The notes below the pieces were generated by a model. That model searched no databases, was not told the origin of the DNA, and saw only the letters and a program-made list of their open reading frames with translations. DNA of 47,767 nt from a virus, in the IMG/VR virus record IMGVR_UViG_3300042938_001376, positions 1 to 47,767 of that record; one strand, given 5' to 3'. Both the position numbers and the translations under genes were made by a program. Of the stretch, positions 28,524 through 37,090 are shown piece after piece. Each line of letters opens with the position of its first letter. The stretch's first letter is position 1.

Positions 28524-29123
28524 TTACTTAATGTCTGAACTTTCAATTAGTGTATAAGTGAAAGAATTGCCGTGAATATCTTTCGATTTTCTACAGATTT
28601 TCATAAATTCTTCAAAGTTTGCTGATTTTTTAAATACTTGACATCCTTCAGACCAATTTTCCACATATGTAGAATCGGCACCTGCTTTATGAATGTTTAT
28701 ACCAAAAACACCTTCTTGAATTAATTTTTCGTCATATGCCATATCACGGTTTGCGTCTCGGTATACCTTTACTGGTTTGTTTTGTCCTAACGCTTCGTAT
28801 TTTCCTCCATGTAATCTAATAATGTGTGAACCTCTGTATTGACCTTCAACAAGTCTAGCAACACCAGCTTTATTACCAAATTGTTTAACACCCTTTGTTC
28901 CTGGGTCTGTAGTTGCAGCCCATTCGTGGTAATGCCAAGCACCGGTTTCGTCTTTATAAGAAACGGTTAATAAATCATCAAACACATTCGTAACTTTTTG
29001 TCCTGTTGTTGAGTTTCTAATTCCAATGATGTTAACATCATAACTTTTATTATTTGCGTCTTCAAAGTAGACGTAACCTTTGGCTTTAACGGCAGCCACA
29101 ACCTGTTCTCTTGTGTAACCCAT
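28524..29123 (-). CDS. L,D-transpeptidase (YkuD)-like protein
   Basis: 199 residues, no signal peptide. An N-terminal helix (YTREQVVAAVKAKGYVYF) is followed by a beta-rich part (DDLLTVSYKDETGAWHYHEW, RGSHIIRLHGGKYEALGQ) and GINIHKAGADSTYVENWSEGCQVF. The His145 ... Ser158-Glu-Gly-Cys161 pattern resembles the YkuD H-x(14-17)-S/T-H-G-C active site, with slightly shorter spacing and Glu for His. It may modify or cleave peptidoglycan cross-links, i.e. act in lysis. Minus-strand and single. Confidence 0.78.
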   Translation of the reverse strand: MGYTREQVVAAVKAKGYVYFEDANNKSYDVNIIGIRNSTTGQKVTNVFDDLLTVSYKDETGAWHYHEWAATTDPGTKGVKQFGNKAGVARLVEGQYRGSHIIRLHGGKYEALGQNKPVKVYRDANRDMAYDEKLIQEGVFGINIHKAGADSTYVENWSEGCQVFKKSANFEEFMKICRKSKDIHGNSFTYTLIESSDIK

Positions 29124-29142
29124 TCTTAATAGTTTTTTAGTT

Positions 29143-29158
29143 TATTTATTAATAAATA
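29143..29158. promoter_or_regulatory. Back-to-back TATTTAT motifs between divergent genes
   Basis: TATTTAT on + (29143-29149) and its complement ATAAATA (29152-29158) form an inverted pair. Each lies about 28-29 bases from the start of its gene (29179 on +, 29123 on -). Confidence 0.45.
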
Positions 29159-29178
29159 TTATCTATTATTAAAATGAT

Positions 29179-29544
29179 ATGAGTATCAAAAATGCGGTTA
29201 AAGATTTTGTCAGGGAATACTACCACATTACTTATCTACCCAAAAGAAATGTTATATTTTTTGAAGATAGTAATGAGGGTATGATTTGCGAGTCATCACC
29301 AAATTTTATACCTATTGGTAATTTTAAAGGTAAAAAGGTTATTTTATCTTGGGGTAACATAAAAGAAATCACAGGAATTGAATATTTTCATAAAGATTAC
29401 GTAACAGATTTAACTGAATTATTTTCAGATATTTATATAAATAAACTATCAAGGGATTTGTTTGAAACATTAATAGAAGGGGACTTACCAGTAAGTTTAA
29501 CAATACAAGAAATGATAAACTATTTTCCAACATTAGAAGATTAA
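29179..29544 (+). CDS. Unidentified protein
   Basis: 121 residues. The start MSIKNAVKDFVREYYHITYL is helical and amphipathic but lacks the (L/I)-x-E leader pattern. Middle beta-rich (RNVIFFEDSNEGMICESSPN), end helical (SLTIQEMINYFPTLED). No family recognised. Two bases before the next gene. Confidence 0.83.
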   Translation: MSIKNAVKDFVREYYHITYLPKRNVIFFEDSNEGMICESSPNFIPIGNFKGKKVILSWGNIKEITGIEYFHKDYVTDLTELFSDIYINKLSRDLFETLIEGDLPVSLTIQEMINYFPTLED

Positions 29545-29546
29545 TT

Positions 29547-29900
29547 ATGGCACATCCGATTTTACATGCAAAAAGTTCAGTTAAAAAGTTTGGCGGAAAA
29601 TGGGAAGATTATATCCATTTACATAATTGGTTAGATGAGACCAAGAGTTGGCATGGCCATTCCTTTCATAGGATGTGGAGACACCATTCAGAAGGGATAT
29701 TTGAGATGGAACAAAGGTTTGGGCCTGAATTTAAAAATAGTGACGGGAAAACGGTTTATACTCGATACGTTGGTGAGCAACATGTAAAAGAAGATTGTGA
29801 TGGATACATACCAACCGCAAGAGAGTGGTTCCAAATTGTAGAAAATAAACAAAGACCTTTATGGGCAACAAGGACTCAAAAGTTAGAGTTTGAGGACTAG
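29547..29900 (+). CDS. DUF6915-like His-rich protein
   Basis: 117 residues. HPILHAKSSVKKFGGKWEDY, IHLHNWLDETKSWHGHSFHR, MWRHHSEGIFEMEQRFGPEF and VGEQHVKEDCDGYIPTAREW follow the H-x-x-x-H-A-x-S-S-V ... D-Y-x-x-x-H-x-W ... R-H-H-x-x-G-I ... G-E-Q-H-V pattern of DUF6915 (from memory). The conserved His residues suggest a metal site. Found in phages and chromosomes; function unknown. Confidence 0.88.
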   Translation: MAHPILHAKSSVKKFGGKWEDYIHLHNWLDETKSWHGHSFHRMWRHHSEGIFEMEQRFGPEFKNSDGKTVYTRYVGEQHVKEDCDGYIPTAREWFQIVENKQRPLWATRTQKLEFED

Positions 29901-29902
29901 TA

Positions 29903-29909
29903 TATTTAT
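29903..29909 (+). promoter_or_regulatory. TATTTAT motif, 4 bases before ATG
   Basis: TATTTAT, TATT, then the ATG at 29914. Confidence 0.55.
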
Positions 29910-29913
29910 TATT

Positions 29914-30678
29914 ATGGAAAATATTAAAATAACTGACGAACAAAAAAAAATAATAAATAAATACAACTATTACCTAATGGCGGTTGTTGGTGATTCTGGA
30001 ATATTTTGGGATGGTTATGTCTCTGAAGATGATGGTCTTTATGATTTTGAAGGTCCTTATACCAGAAGATATGATACCTCAGACGATATTGATAGAGGAA
30101 GTAGTGGGGCAATCTTACTTAATGATATTATAGATGAATTCATCAAAAACAATGAAGATGAATTTATGAGTTTTTTGTTTTGTGATAATTGCACAGGTTA
30201 TGGTAATATTAATGTAAAATACTCACCAATGGATTCAAAAATTAATATTTTTTTAAATATAACAACAAGAGATTCCCAAGAGAGTGAAAATTTTATGGCT
30301 TTTGATGATTTAAAAAATAAAACACAAAGTCAATGGGGCGCTAAATATGAATACCTAAAAAAATTAGGTGATTCTAATTTTATTGAAAAAATGAAAAAAG
30401 ATTATGGAAATACTTTAGAAATAACTTATGAAGGTGGAGGGGATAGTGGTCAAATTAATGATTACGGAGATAGTGAAACAAGTAGTGTGCGACTAAACCA
30501 AGATATTGAGTATACGGGATATGAAATAATTGATTTGTACCATTCAGGATGGGAAAACAATGAAGGTGGTGACGGTAGAATTAAATTTAATTTTGAAGAA
30601 GGTACTGTCATGTTATCACATAATATGAACTATGAGGATGAATTTGTCCAAGATATTGGAGAATTTAAACTAGTTTAA
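29914..30678 (+). CDS. Phage-family acidic protein
   Basis: The ATG at 29914 follows the TATTTAT motif; an upstream TTG would cross it. 254 residues, acidic. The C-terminal half has ITYEGGGDSGQINDYGD, then GYEIIDLYHSGWENNEGGDG, RIKFNFEEGTVMLSHNMNYE and DEFVQDIGEF. I recall this Y-x-G-x-G-D-S-G-Q-I ... G-W-E-x-x-x-G-x-x-G ... F-x-x-x-x-x-T-I-x-L pattern from uncharacterised phage proteins. No enzyme motif. Function unknown. Confidence 0.87.
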   Translation: MENIKITDEQKKIINKYNYYLMAVVGDSGIFWDGYVSEDDGLYDFEGPYTRRYDTSDDIDRGSSGAILLNDIIDEFIKNNEDEFMSFLFCDNCTGYGNINVKYSPMDSKINIFLNITTRDSQESENFMAFDDLKNKTQSQWGAKYEYLKKLGDSNFIEKMKKDYGNTLEITYEGGGDSGQINDYGDSETSSVRLNQDIEYTGYEIIDLYHSGWENNEGGDGRIKFNFEEGTVMLSHNMNYEDEFVQDIGEFKLV

Positions 30679-30700
30679 TTATTAATTAAAAAACTTTTTG

Positions 30701-30708
30701 TATATTTG
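30701..30708 (+). promoter_or_regulatory. -7 box TATATTTG, 5 bases before ATG
   Basis: TATATTTG, TAATT, then the ATG of a 46-codon ORF at 30714. Confidence 0.6.
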
Positions 30709-30713
30709 TAATT

Positions 30714-30854
30714 ATGAAAAAAGAAGAAATAAAAATTAATGGTTTATCTCTACGACACGTAGCTCAAATTGTCAGAAGAAAGATGATTCAAAAATCTGTA
30801 CCTTCAAAAAAAGTTTATAATAGAAAAGATAAGTTTAAACTTACAGAGTGTTGA
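30714..30854 (+). CDS. 46-residue basic protein
   Basis: MKKEEIKINGLSLRHVAQIV, RRKMIQKSVPSKKVYNRKDK, FKLTEC. Highly basic, with a short helix that could bind nucleic acid. Supported by its own host-type -7 box. Its stop codon directly abuts the next TATTTAT promoter. Confidence 0.65.
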   Translation: MKKEEIKINGLSLRHVAQIVRRKMIQKSVPSKKVYNRKDKFKLTEC

Positions 30855-30861
30855 TATTTAT
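30855..30861 (+). promoter_or_regulatory. TATTTAT motif, 5 bases before ATG
   Basis: TATTTAT, AATTA, then the ATG at 30867. An example of the two promoter classes side by side. Confidence 0.6.
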
Positions 30862-30866
30862 AATTA

Positions 30867-31784
30867 ATGAAGGGATTAAATGAAGATATAATAAGAATCA
30901 AACAGTTAATGTTAGTTGAAAGCGATGAACAACTAACGTTTGATTTTAATTCGGATGAAACCATTGAACCCGAAACACCTATAGAAAAAAACACTTCTAA
31001 ACCAATATCCATCAATTCAGATGAATTTACAAAAAAGTTCAAAGAAAAAGTATATTTCATATTGAAAGACTTATATAAGTCAAATTGGGATAGTGATAGA
31101 AGTAGAGGTCCTGGTGGTGGAGGTGGTGTTGTTAATGTTCATACGGTACATGATTTATTAATTAAAAAAGGATTAGATGATTATGATCCAGAAGGTGGTG
31201 ATTGGTCAATATTAAATTACTTCGACACCAATCCACAAGTTAGAAAAACAATTATTAGTTTATATGAAAATGAAACAAAAAATGTGATAAACAATGAGGA
31301 CACTATGAACGACTTCATTAAATGGATGTCAATGAATAGAAACAAATTATTTAAGAACGGGCCAATCCTTGATAAGTTAATTAAACAAAATACGGAGTCA
31401 CTTTATCGGGGAGAATTAAATGAAAGACACGCTTACGAATACCTTATCAAAATACTTAAAAACTTAAAAGGTTGGAAGTTAAGGGGTAGATCAGTTCCTG
31501 GTTCAAAATTGGATAGAAAAGGTATTGACTTTGTAATGGAAAAAGAAGGTACCAATGACCTTGCTAAGTTCCAAGTAAAACCTTTTAGTTCGCTTGAAAA
31601 AGATGGAAACCAATATAAGATAACAAGTTATAATATTAAAAACTTAGATAAAAAACCTGTTGACTATTTTGTTTTTGCATCTAGTGGTAATAATGATATT
31701 TATATATTTAGAAATAAGATTAATAAATACAAAATCTTAGATAATGACACAATTCAATTTGAAGAGGCACCAATTCAGTTTTAA
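30867..31784 (+). CDS. Leader-tagged PD-(D/E)XK-like nuclease
   Basis: 305 residues opening MKGLNEDIIRIKQLMLVE|S; LVE predicts cleavage after 18. The leader resembles that at 42170 (RLRQLMLSE). Residues about 60-170 are mixed, with a Gly run (GPGGGGGVV). Residues 188-245 carry NERHAYEYLIKILKNL (Glu191), then GSKLDRKGIDFVM (Asp221) and FQVKPF (Gln236-Val-Lys238), the E ... D ... Q-x-K pattern of PD-(D/E)XK nucleases. Predicted DNase, possibly delivered with the genome to attack host DNA. Activity and target are inferred. Confidence 0.86.
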   Translation: MKGLNEDIIRIKQLMLVESDEQLTFDFNSDETIEPETPIEKNTSKPISINSDEFTKKFKEKVYFILKDLYKSNWDSDRSRGPGGGGGVVNVHTVHDLLIKKGLDDYDPEGGDWSILNYFDTNPQVRKTIISLYENETKNVINNEDTMNDFIKWMSMNRNKLFKNGPILDKLIKQNTESLYRGELNERHAYEYLIKILKNLKGWKLRGRSVPGSKLDRKGIDFVMEKEGTNDLAKFQVKPFSSLEKDGNQYKITSYNIKNLDKKPVDYFVFASSGNNDIYIFRNKINKYKILDNDTIQFEEAPIQF

Positions 31785-31786
31785 TT

Positions 31787-32908
31787 ATGGATGTAGAAGA
31801 ACTTATACAAAACTTTAATGACGGTTTTTTTGATACCGAAATCAAACCATATTTTAATGATATAATAACTTTTTTTAAATTCATTAACAAATATAATCGT
31901 TTAGATGACCTTGATTTAAGATCGATACCTTCTAATGATTTTAGTAATGAATTGTTTGATTATTTGGTTGATAATGGTATTATGGCTAATTTAGACTACA
32001 ATTCTGTTCCAGAAGAGTTTCAAAACAATTATTTACTACATGGTTTAGAATATAACTATGAAAATACCGTTAAATATATTACAAGCAACGTTTTAGGTGA
32101 TGTTGAAATTAGACCTGATGGGTTCTATCTATATTTAGGTAATGATAGAGATGAATTAGCTGATTTCTTTTGCGGTTCCTCTCGTCGTGATAGTTCTCCT
32201 CAAGATGTTGCAAAACTAGTATTTAGTGAAGATGGTTTAGGTAACGATTGGTATTTTGATAATGATACAAAACCATCTGATGTTATTGACGATTTAAATG
32301 AAAAAAATACTATTCATTTAAAAGATGCTATTTTTAAAGAAATTGGTAATGTTGAGTTATCTTTAGAAGATTATAGTTCCGATTTTTTTGAAAGTTTATC
32401 AGAAGAACAGGGAACTGAAGGTTATTTTAAAATTCAAGCTGAAGACTTAAATGAATTAATTAAAGATTCCGACGCAATAAACGAACTATGTGAAAAAGAT
32501 TTAAGTGAGTTAGGTCAAGAATTAAAAAATATTTATTGGAACGCTTATAATTCTGCATATGAAAATGAAATATATGAATTAGTATATGATGGTTTAAATG
32601 AATACTTTGAAGGAAAAATTGATGAAGTACGAAAAGAAACTACCAAATCGGATGGTAAAAAAGTGACCACATACTTAAATTATATTAAAATTAGAGATTT
32701 TGTTGGAAACATCACTTTATTTTTAGAAAACAATAGAGGTCAATCATATTCCGATTCATATTTAGACTATTTTGGTAGTTATACTACTTTAATGAAACAA
32801 CTAATCTACGATCAAGATTATGACTGTATAGATTTTAGAACTCCTGATTATCCAGATTGGTCCACAACTCAAAAATACATAAACGAAATGTTTTACGACT
32901 ATATATAA
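31787..32908 (+). CDS. Large acidic protein of unknown function
   Basis: 373 residues, very rich in Asp, Glu, Tyr and Phe; no signal peptide, no leader. Contains FYLYLGNDRDELADFFCGSS, DDLNEKNTIHLKDAIFKEIG and NAYNSAYENEIYELVYDGLN. The composition resembles DNA mimics or partner-binding proteins. It lies two bases after one nuclease-like gene and six before another, so an inhibitor or partner role is conceivable. No family recognised. Confidence 0.83.
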   Translation: MDVEELIQNFNDGFFDTEIKPYFNDIITFFKFINKYNRLDDLDLRSIPSNDFSNELFDYLVDNGIMANLDYNSVPEEFQNNYLLHGLEYNYENTVKYITSNVLGDVEIRPDGFYLYLGNDRDELADFFCGSSRRDSSPQDVAKLVFSEDGLGNDWYFDNDTKPSDVIDDLNEKNTIHLKDAIFKEIGNVELSLEDYSSDFFESLSEEQGTEGYFKIQAEDLNELIKDSDAINELCEKDLSELGQELKNIYWNAYNSAYENEIYELVYDGLNEYFEGKIDEVRKETTKSDGKKVTTYLNYIKIRDFVGNITLFLENNRGQSYSDSYLDYFGSYTTLMKQLIYDQDYDCIDFRTPDYPDWSTTQKYINEMFYDYI

Positions 32909-32914
32909 CTAACT

Positions 32915-33943
32915 ATGAATAATATATTTTACCAAATTGCCGAACAAAAAATGGAAGTGGTTTCATTTTTATTAAATGAGATGCCAAAAGAAGACCTAAA
33001 AAGGATAATGGCTAGAGAACTACAAAAAATTAAGTTGATACCACTTGATATGTTTAGTGCTAGAGACGCTATCAGTAACATTATATATGCAGAAATTGGA
33101 AGAAAAACTATTAATTTTAATAGAACAATTGCATCATTAATGTCTTTGAATTTATCAAACGTAACCACTCGTTCTAAATTTAGATTTGATAACTATTATA
33201 GAAGATTCTACGTATCAAGAAATAGGGGATTTGATTTTGAAGGAATGATAGCAGGATTTTTAGATGGGGATATTTCTGAAAGTAAATCATCACCATTTGA
33301 CGTAGACGCTAAAGGGAATAAAATATCACTTAAAACTTTAAATAACGAAACAGAATCTGTGGTTATTAAATCTATATCTACAAGTTTAAAAACTTATTAC
33401 AACACATATAATGGTTCACCCGAAAATAAGGAGGAATTACTTAACATCTTCAATTCAGAAAACCCTATTAAAGAATTAGTTAATTCTGAAAACAACGATA
33501 TGGTAAACATTGCTGAAGATGTTGTTAGATTATCGTTAGAAGGTATTGATTCACTTTTAATTGGTATACCAAAAGAAAATAATAGAGTTGATTTATATTA
33601 CTTTACTAAAGAACGATTAGTTCAGTTAGCGACAACGAAAGGTGTTATTATGGCCCCTAAGACTAAAGGAGGTAAACAATTAAGACTTTCATCTAGTATA
33701 TTATCTGAAGCTGATCTAACAGGTAGTGTCATATTTCCAAACCTGACTGATGCAGATTATGAGGCATTTTTAATTGGTGATGATACAACTAAGGCAACCG
33801 TAGATGTTTTAAATAAATTTGGTAGAAAGTACGGAGTTAATGGTTTAGGTGGTCAACTACCACAAGATATTGTTATGGATTTGGCAAAAAGTCAAGAATT
33901 TATAACTGATATGAGTTTTATACTTGGTAATGAAAAAAAATAA
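32915..33943 (+). CDS. PD-(D/E)XK-like protein
   Basis: 342 residues. GFDFEGMIAGFLDGD (Glu109), SSPFDVDAKGNKISLKTLN (Asp129, Lys140) gives the E ... D-x-D-x-x-G-x-x-I-S-L-K layout typical of restriction-endonuclease-like folds. The N-terminus MNNIFYQIAEQKMEVVSFLL, NE is helical and contains LNE at 20-22; it does not match the four leader classes, so I do not count it as leader-tagged. The C-terminal half is alpha/beta (NRVDLYYFTKERLVQLATTK). Predicted nuclease; specificity unknown. Confidence 0.83.
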   Translation: MNNIFYQIAEQKMEVVSFLLNEMPKEDLKRIMARELQKIKLIPLDMFSARDAISNIIYAEIGRKTINFNRTIASLMSLNLSNVTTRSKFRFDNYYRRFYVSRNRGFDFEGMIAGFLDGDISESKSSPFDVDAKGNKISLKTLNNETESVVIKSISTSLKTYYNTYNGSPENKEELLNIFNSENPIKELVNSENNDMVNIAEDVVRLSLEGIDSLLIGIPKENNRVDLYYFTKERLVQLATTKGVIMAPKTKGGKQLRLSSSILSEADLTGSVIFPNLTDADYEAFLIGDDTTKATVDVLNKFGRKYGVNGLGGQLPQDIVMDLAKSQEFITDMSFILGNEKK

Positions 33944-33963
33944 TAAAAATAATTCATAAAAGT

Positions 33964-33995
33964 TTTGAATTATAGAAATAAGTTTTATATATTTG
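33964..33995 (+). promoter_or_regulatory. Complete host-type promoter TTTG-N20-TATATTTG
   Basis: -33 TTTG at 33964-33967, 20-base spacer, -7 TATATTTG at 33988-33995. About 39 bases precede the ATG at 34035, so this mRNA has a real leader. Confidence 0.75.
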
Positions 33996-34034
33996 TATCA
34001 GTATTAATCACTTAAAAAATAAACAAAAGAAATT

Positions 34035-34286
34035 ATGGCAACAAAATCAGGAAACAAAGGACGTTACATTTGCAAAGTTGGATTTTATGACATCTATGCT
34101 AAAGATAGTTTAAAACCAAAAAAAGAAAGTAAGTATAGTTTTGTGAAGGGCGAAGTGAAGTCTACGGTTTATAATATCGTACACGCTAAAAAATTAAAAG
34201 AAGGGAACTTTAAAACAAAAGACATGGCTATTACCAAAGCTATTGAACTATTGGGTAATAAAGTGGCACTCTACGGGTTAGTATAG
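34035..34286 (+). CDS. Small basic protein, single-gene unit
   Basis: 83 residues: SGNKGRYICKVGFYDIYAKD, SLKPKKESKYSFVKGEVKST, then LKEGNFKTKDMAITKAIELL. Basic N-terminus, compact alpha/beta. Flanked by a strong host-type promoter and a perfect terminator, so probably expressed early and at high level. Function unknown. Confidence 0.85.
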   Translation: MATKSGNKGRYICKVGFYDIYAKDSLKPKKESKYSFVKGEVKSTVYNIVHAKKLKEGNFKTKDMAITKAIELLGNKVALYGLV

Positions 34287-34309
34287 ACCCACTCTATATA
34301 TATGAAAAG

Positions 34310-34337
34310 GTCAGGGATATCCCTGACTTTTTTTTTT
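34310..34337 (+). terminator. Strong intrinsic terminator
   Basis: GTCAGGG-ATAT-CCCTGAC (34310-34327), followed by ten T. Confidence 0.92.
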
Positions 34338-34345
34338 GTTTAAAC

Positions 34346-34352
34346 TATTTAT
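34346..34352 (+). promoter_or_regulatory. TATTTAT motif, 5 bases before ATG
   Basis: TATTTAT, AGTTT, then the ATG at 34358. Promoter of a five-gene leader operon. Confidence 0.62.
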
Positions 34353-34357
34353 AGTTT

Positions 34358-35281
34358 ATGAGAATAATAATAACAGAATCACAATTTAATTTATTAATGG
34401 AGGGTACGCCATTGACTGATGATGAAGATTTTAGAAAAATTATTAAGTCTTACGAAAATGAAGTGACCAATTCATCAGGTAAACACTATGTTTTTGATGA
34501 CAAAGACCCTAAAGACCCTAAAACATTTGTAAACGCATCAAGTAAAAAAAGAGGAGGCACTTTGACTATCGGTTGGGGACACACAGGACCTGAAGCTAAA
34601 ATTGGAAATACTATAACAAAATCTAAGGCGGAACAATTATTAACGTCAGATATTCAAAAAGAAGAAAATAAAACTAAATCTCTTTTCCCAAAGTATGATA
34701 ACTATCCGTTATACGTAAGAAAGGCTCTTGTAAATTCAGTTTATCGAGGTGAAGCAAAAAAAGGTTACAAGTGGGTTGAAGCAATTAACGCTGGTAATTG
34801 GCAAGATGCTGCAACAAAATACTTACAAGGTTGGGATATAGATTTTTCACAAGCAAAGAATCCAAAATATAAAGGTGGTGTTGCCGATAGAATGGTAACA
34901 AATCAAGAGGCTTTTAAAAGATATGGTAACGAATTAAAAACAAAAAAACCAGTTAATAACCCATTAGAAAAGGGTGCGGTATGGGGTAAAGAAAAATGTT
35001 TATCACAATTAATATCGGGATTAGATATGTATAAAATGAGTCAACATCCTGAGTGTAACCAATATTTTACCCCAAATAAAAAAATTAGTAAGGAAACAGA
35101 TAAAACATTAAACTCTAAACCTATTAATTCTTATGATGTCTTTTATACGGTAAAACCAGGTGATAGTCTTTCTAAAATAGCGGCTAAATACGATAAAACG
35201 GTAACGGCTGAAACAATAAAAAAATTAAATAATTTGAAATCAGATAGTATAAAAGTTGGTCAAAAATTAAAAATAAAATGA
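34358..35281 (+). CDS. Leader-tagged GH24 lysozyme with C-terminal LysM
   Basis: 307 residues opening MRIIITESQFNLLME|G; LME predicts cleavage after 15. Residues about 21-190 form a T4-type (GH24) muramidase: KIIKSYENEV with catalytic Glu33, TLTIGWGHTGPEA, TKSKAEQLLTSDI, KALVNSVYRGEAKKG, WQDAATKYLQGWD and VADRMVTNQEAFKRYG. Residues 259-307 are a LysM domain (YTVKPGDSLSKIAAKYDKTV, then KVGQKLKIK). It should hydrolyse peptidoglycan between MurNAc and GlcNAc. The leader suggests packaging in the virion, perhaps as an entry lysozyme, though it could also serve release. First of five overlapping genes. Confidence 0.93.
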   Translation: MRIIITESQFNLLMEGTPLTDDEDFRKIIKSYENEVTNSSGKHYVFDDKDPKDPKTFVNASSKKRGGTLTIGWGHTGPEAKIGNTITKSKAEQLLTSDIQKEENKTKSLFPKYDNYPLYVRKALVNSVYRGEAKKGYKWVEAINAGNWQDAATKYLQGWDIDFSQAKNPKYKGGVADRMVTNQEAFKRYGNELKTKKPVNNPLEKGAVWGKEKCLSQLISGLDMYKMSQHPECNQYFTPNKKISKETDKTLNSKPINSYDVFYTVKPGDSLSKIAAKYDKTVTAETIKKLNNLKSDSIKVGQKLKIK

Positions 35282-36390
35282 AAATAATAATAACAGAATC
35301 ACAATATCAAAACCTCACTGAAAAAAAACTTCGGGAGTTTTTATATGGTTTTTGGGATAATCAAAAAAAACATGGGGAAGAACCAAGTTTGGATTATATG
35401 TTATTTAGAGTTTTGGATATTAATAAAGAAACTCGTGAAGATTACGATACCATTAGACCAATTTGGTATGAATACAATGGAGGTTCTGAGGTGTTGTTTA
35501 AAAAACTTGAAGATGAAATTGATGCCAAGGAATATAAGTTAGTTGAGGGTGAATTTGATTTGGAAACAACAATGAAAGTTGTTCATCTTGATTTTGAAAG
35601 ACCAATTCTTGAAATTATGGTTGATGTTGATCCTCGTGGAACTATGAGATTTCAAGGATGGAATGAAGATACGGATGAAGAATATACGGTGAACGACACA
35701 ATAGATGCTGCTTACCATGAGGCGTTACTTAATTATGAAGGTTCTGATTTTGAAGGAATGATTAGAAGTTCAGTATATGATTTCTTTTATGGTTTATTAG
35801 AAAAATACGGAATCCCAATTGATGTGGATATTGACTTACAAGAGATATATGGAGCACCTTATGGTATAAATGAGAACACACAAAAACCTACCAGAAAATC
35901 TGACATTCTTATACAGATGTGGGATAAAGAAAAGGAGGAAAAAGGTTATGCTACATTTGATCCTGACGTATTAAAATATTTTGGTATTAGTACCCATAAT
36001 AATAGAAAAGATATCGTAATGTACGAGGAATTTTTTAGTGACTACATTGGAGGAGAGGAAAAAATAAGGGAAATCATAAACCACATAGCAATTAATACTT
36101 TTCACACCAAAGATTTTCCTGAAAAAACTGTTGGTGGTTATGATTTTGAATGGAGAATATCTGATGTATACGTAAGAGATTTTGAAATATATTTATCCGC
36201 CCAAGTATCTGAAGGTGGAATGGTTTCTTTAATGAATGGTAAAACTGAAAGATTAGATGATGCTATTGCCGATAGTAATGTTGGGTGGGAAATTCAAAAC
36301 GAAGTTGAAGGGGTAATTCAAGATTGTATGAATGATTTAACATACCCAAGAACTGCAATGTACGTTACCGTAAATTACGTGGAGATATGA
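35278..36390 (+). CDS. Leader-tagged acidic protein
   Basis: 370 residues opening MKIIITESQYQNLTE|K; LTE predicts cleavage after 15. Next, KKLREFLYGFWDNQKKHGEE, then acidic alpha/beta segments: LDFERPILEIMVDVDPRGTM, ISDVYVRDFEIYLSAQVSEG, AMYVTVNYVEI. No motif recognised. The phrase L-R-E-F-L-Y-x-x-W-D resembles phage hypothetical proteins seen elsewhere (recollection). ATGA overlap with both neighbours. Confidence 0.88.
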   Translation: MKIIITESQYQNLTEKKLREFLYGFWDNQKKHGEEPSLDYMLFRVLDINKETREDYDTIRPIWYEYNGGSEVLFKKLEDEIDAKEYKLVEGEFDLETTMKVVHLDFERPILEIMVDVDPRGTMRFQGWNEDTDEEYTVNDTIDAAYHEALLNYEGSDFEGMIRSSVYDFFYGLLEKYGIPIDVDIDLQEIYGAPYGINENTQKPTRKSDILIQMWDKEKEEKGYATFDPDVLKYFGISTHNNRKDIVMYEEFFSDYIGGEEKIREIINHIAINTFHTKDFPEKTVGGYDFEWRISDVYVRDFEIYLSAQVSEGGMVSLMNGKTERLDDAIADSNVGWEIQNEVEGVIQDCMNDLTYPRTAMYVTVNYVEI

Positions 36391-36794
36391 AAATAATAAT
36401 TACAGAGAGACAATATAAAATGTTATTTGAATCAAATAAAAATGAGTCGATGCAAAATCTTATTGACATGGCTTTTGATGGGGTAAAAGAAAAATGTGAG
36501 GGAGGTTCTTATATAAGGTCACACCACAATTACATATGTGACCCAATAGAAATGATTGAAGAAATAAAGGTGGTAGATGTATCAAAAACAACCTCTATGG
36601 GTTACCTTGAAAAAAAAGAATTATCTCAAATACATATTACCGTTGATATTCATCTTGAATCTATATATTTATTTTACGATTTAGATAATTTTATTTATCA
36701 GTTACAGGGGGAAGTAAGAGACATATTAGGGGGAAGTGTTGCGTCTATATCAATAGGAGAAGTAATCAATAAAAGAAAAGACTTTAACTGGTGA
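36387..36794 (+). CDS. Leader-tagged small protein
   Basis: 135 residues opening MKIIITERQYKMLFE|S; LFE predicts cleavage after 15. SMQNLIDMAFDGVKEKCEGG is a helix; HITVDIHLESIYLFYDLDNF is beta; three His/Cys residues lie in SHHNYICDP. No family. The arrangement, a helix followed by paired strands, recurs in 46054 and 46497, so several leader proteins may share one small fold. Confidence 0.87.
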   Translation: MKIIITERQYKMLFESNKNESMQNLIDMAFDGVKEKCEGGSYIRSHHNYICDPIEMIEEIKVVDVSKTTSMGYLEKKELSQIHITVDIHLESIYLFYDLDNFIYQLQGEVRDILGGSVASISIGEVINKRKDFNW

Positions 36795-37090
36795 TGAAAA
36801 TAATAATAACAGAATCTCAAATAGCATTATTAAGAAGGATAAGTGAATTAGAACAAATTCTTGATACTTCTATTAAAGAATTAAATAAGGATATAATGAA
36901 TAGTGGTCCAGGTAATAAACCTGATAATTTTGGTGTTTACGAAGGGTGGGTAACGAATAGAACTGAATGGAGTTTTGAAGATAATAATCCAGATATTAAA
37001 TTTACAAAACACGATTTTTTAATGTTAATGTCGGGACAATTTAACAATAAAATTAGAAACGGTTTTAATAAAGTTAAAAAGAAAAGATGA
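36794..37090 (+). CDS. Leader-tagged small protein
   Basis: 98 residues from the ATG at 36794 (TGATG with the previous stop); a GTG at 36791 adds one Met. Opens MKIIITESQIALLRRISE|L, so ISE predicts cleavage after 18, three residues later than siblings. The rest contains TSIKELNKDIMNSGPGNKPD and NFGVYEGWVTNRTEWSFEDN and a basic C-terminus. Function unknown. Confidence 0.86.
   Translation: MKIIITESQIALLRRISELEQILDTSIKELNKDIMNSGPGNKPDNFGVYEGWVTNRTEWSFEDNNPDIKFTKHDFLMLMSGQFNNKIRNGFNKVKKKR

Noticed and set aside
32915-32980. N-terminus of 32915 as a leader (VVSFLLNE)
   Set aside because: LNE lies at residues 20-22, but the preceding sequence is unlike the other leaders.
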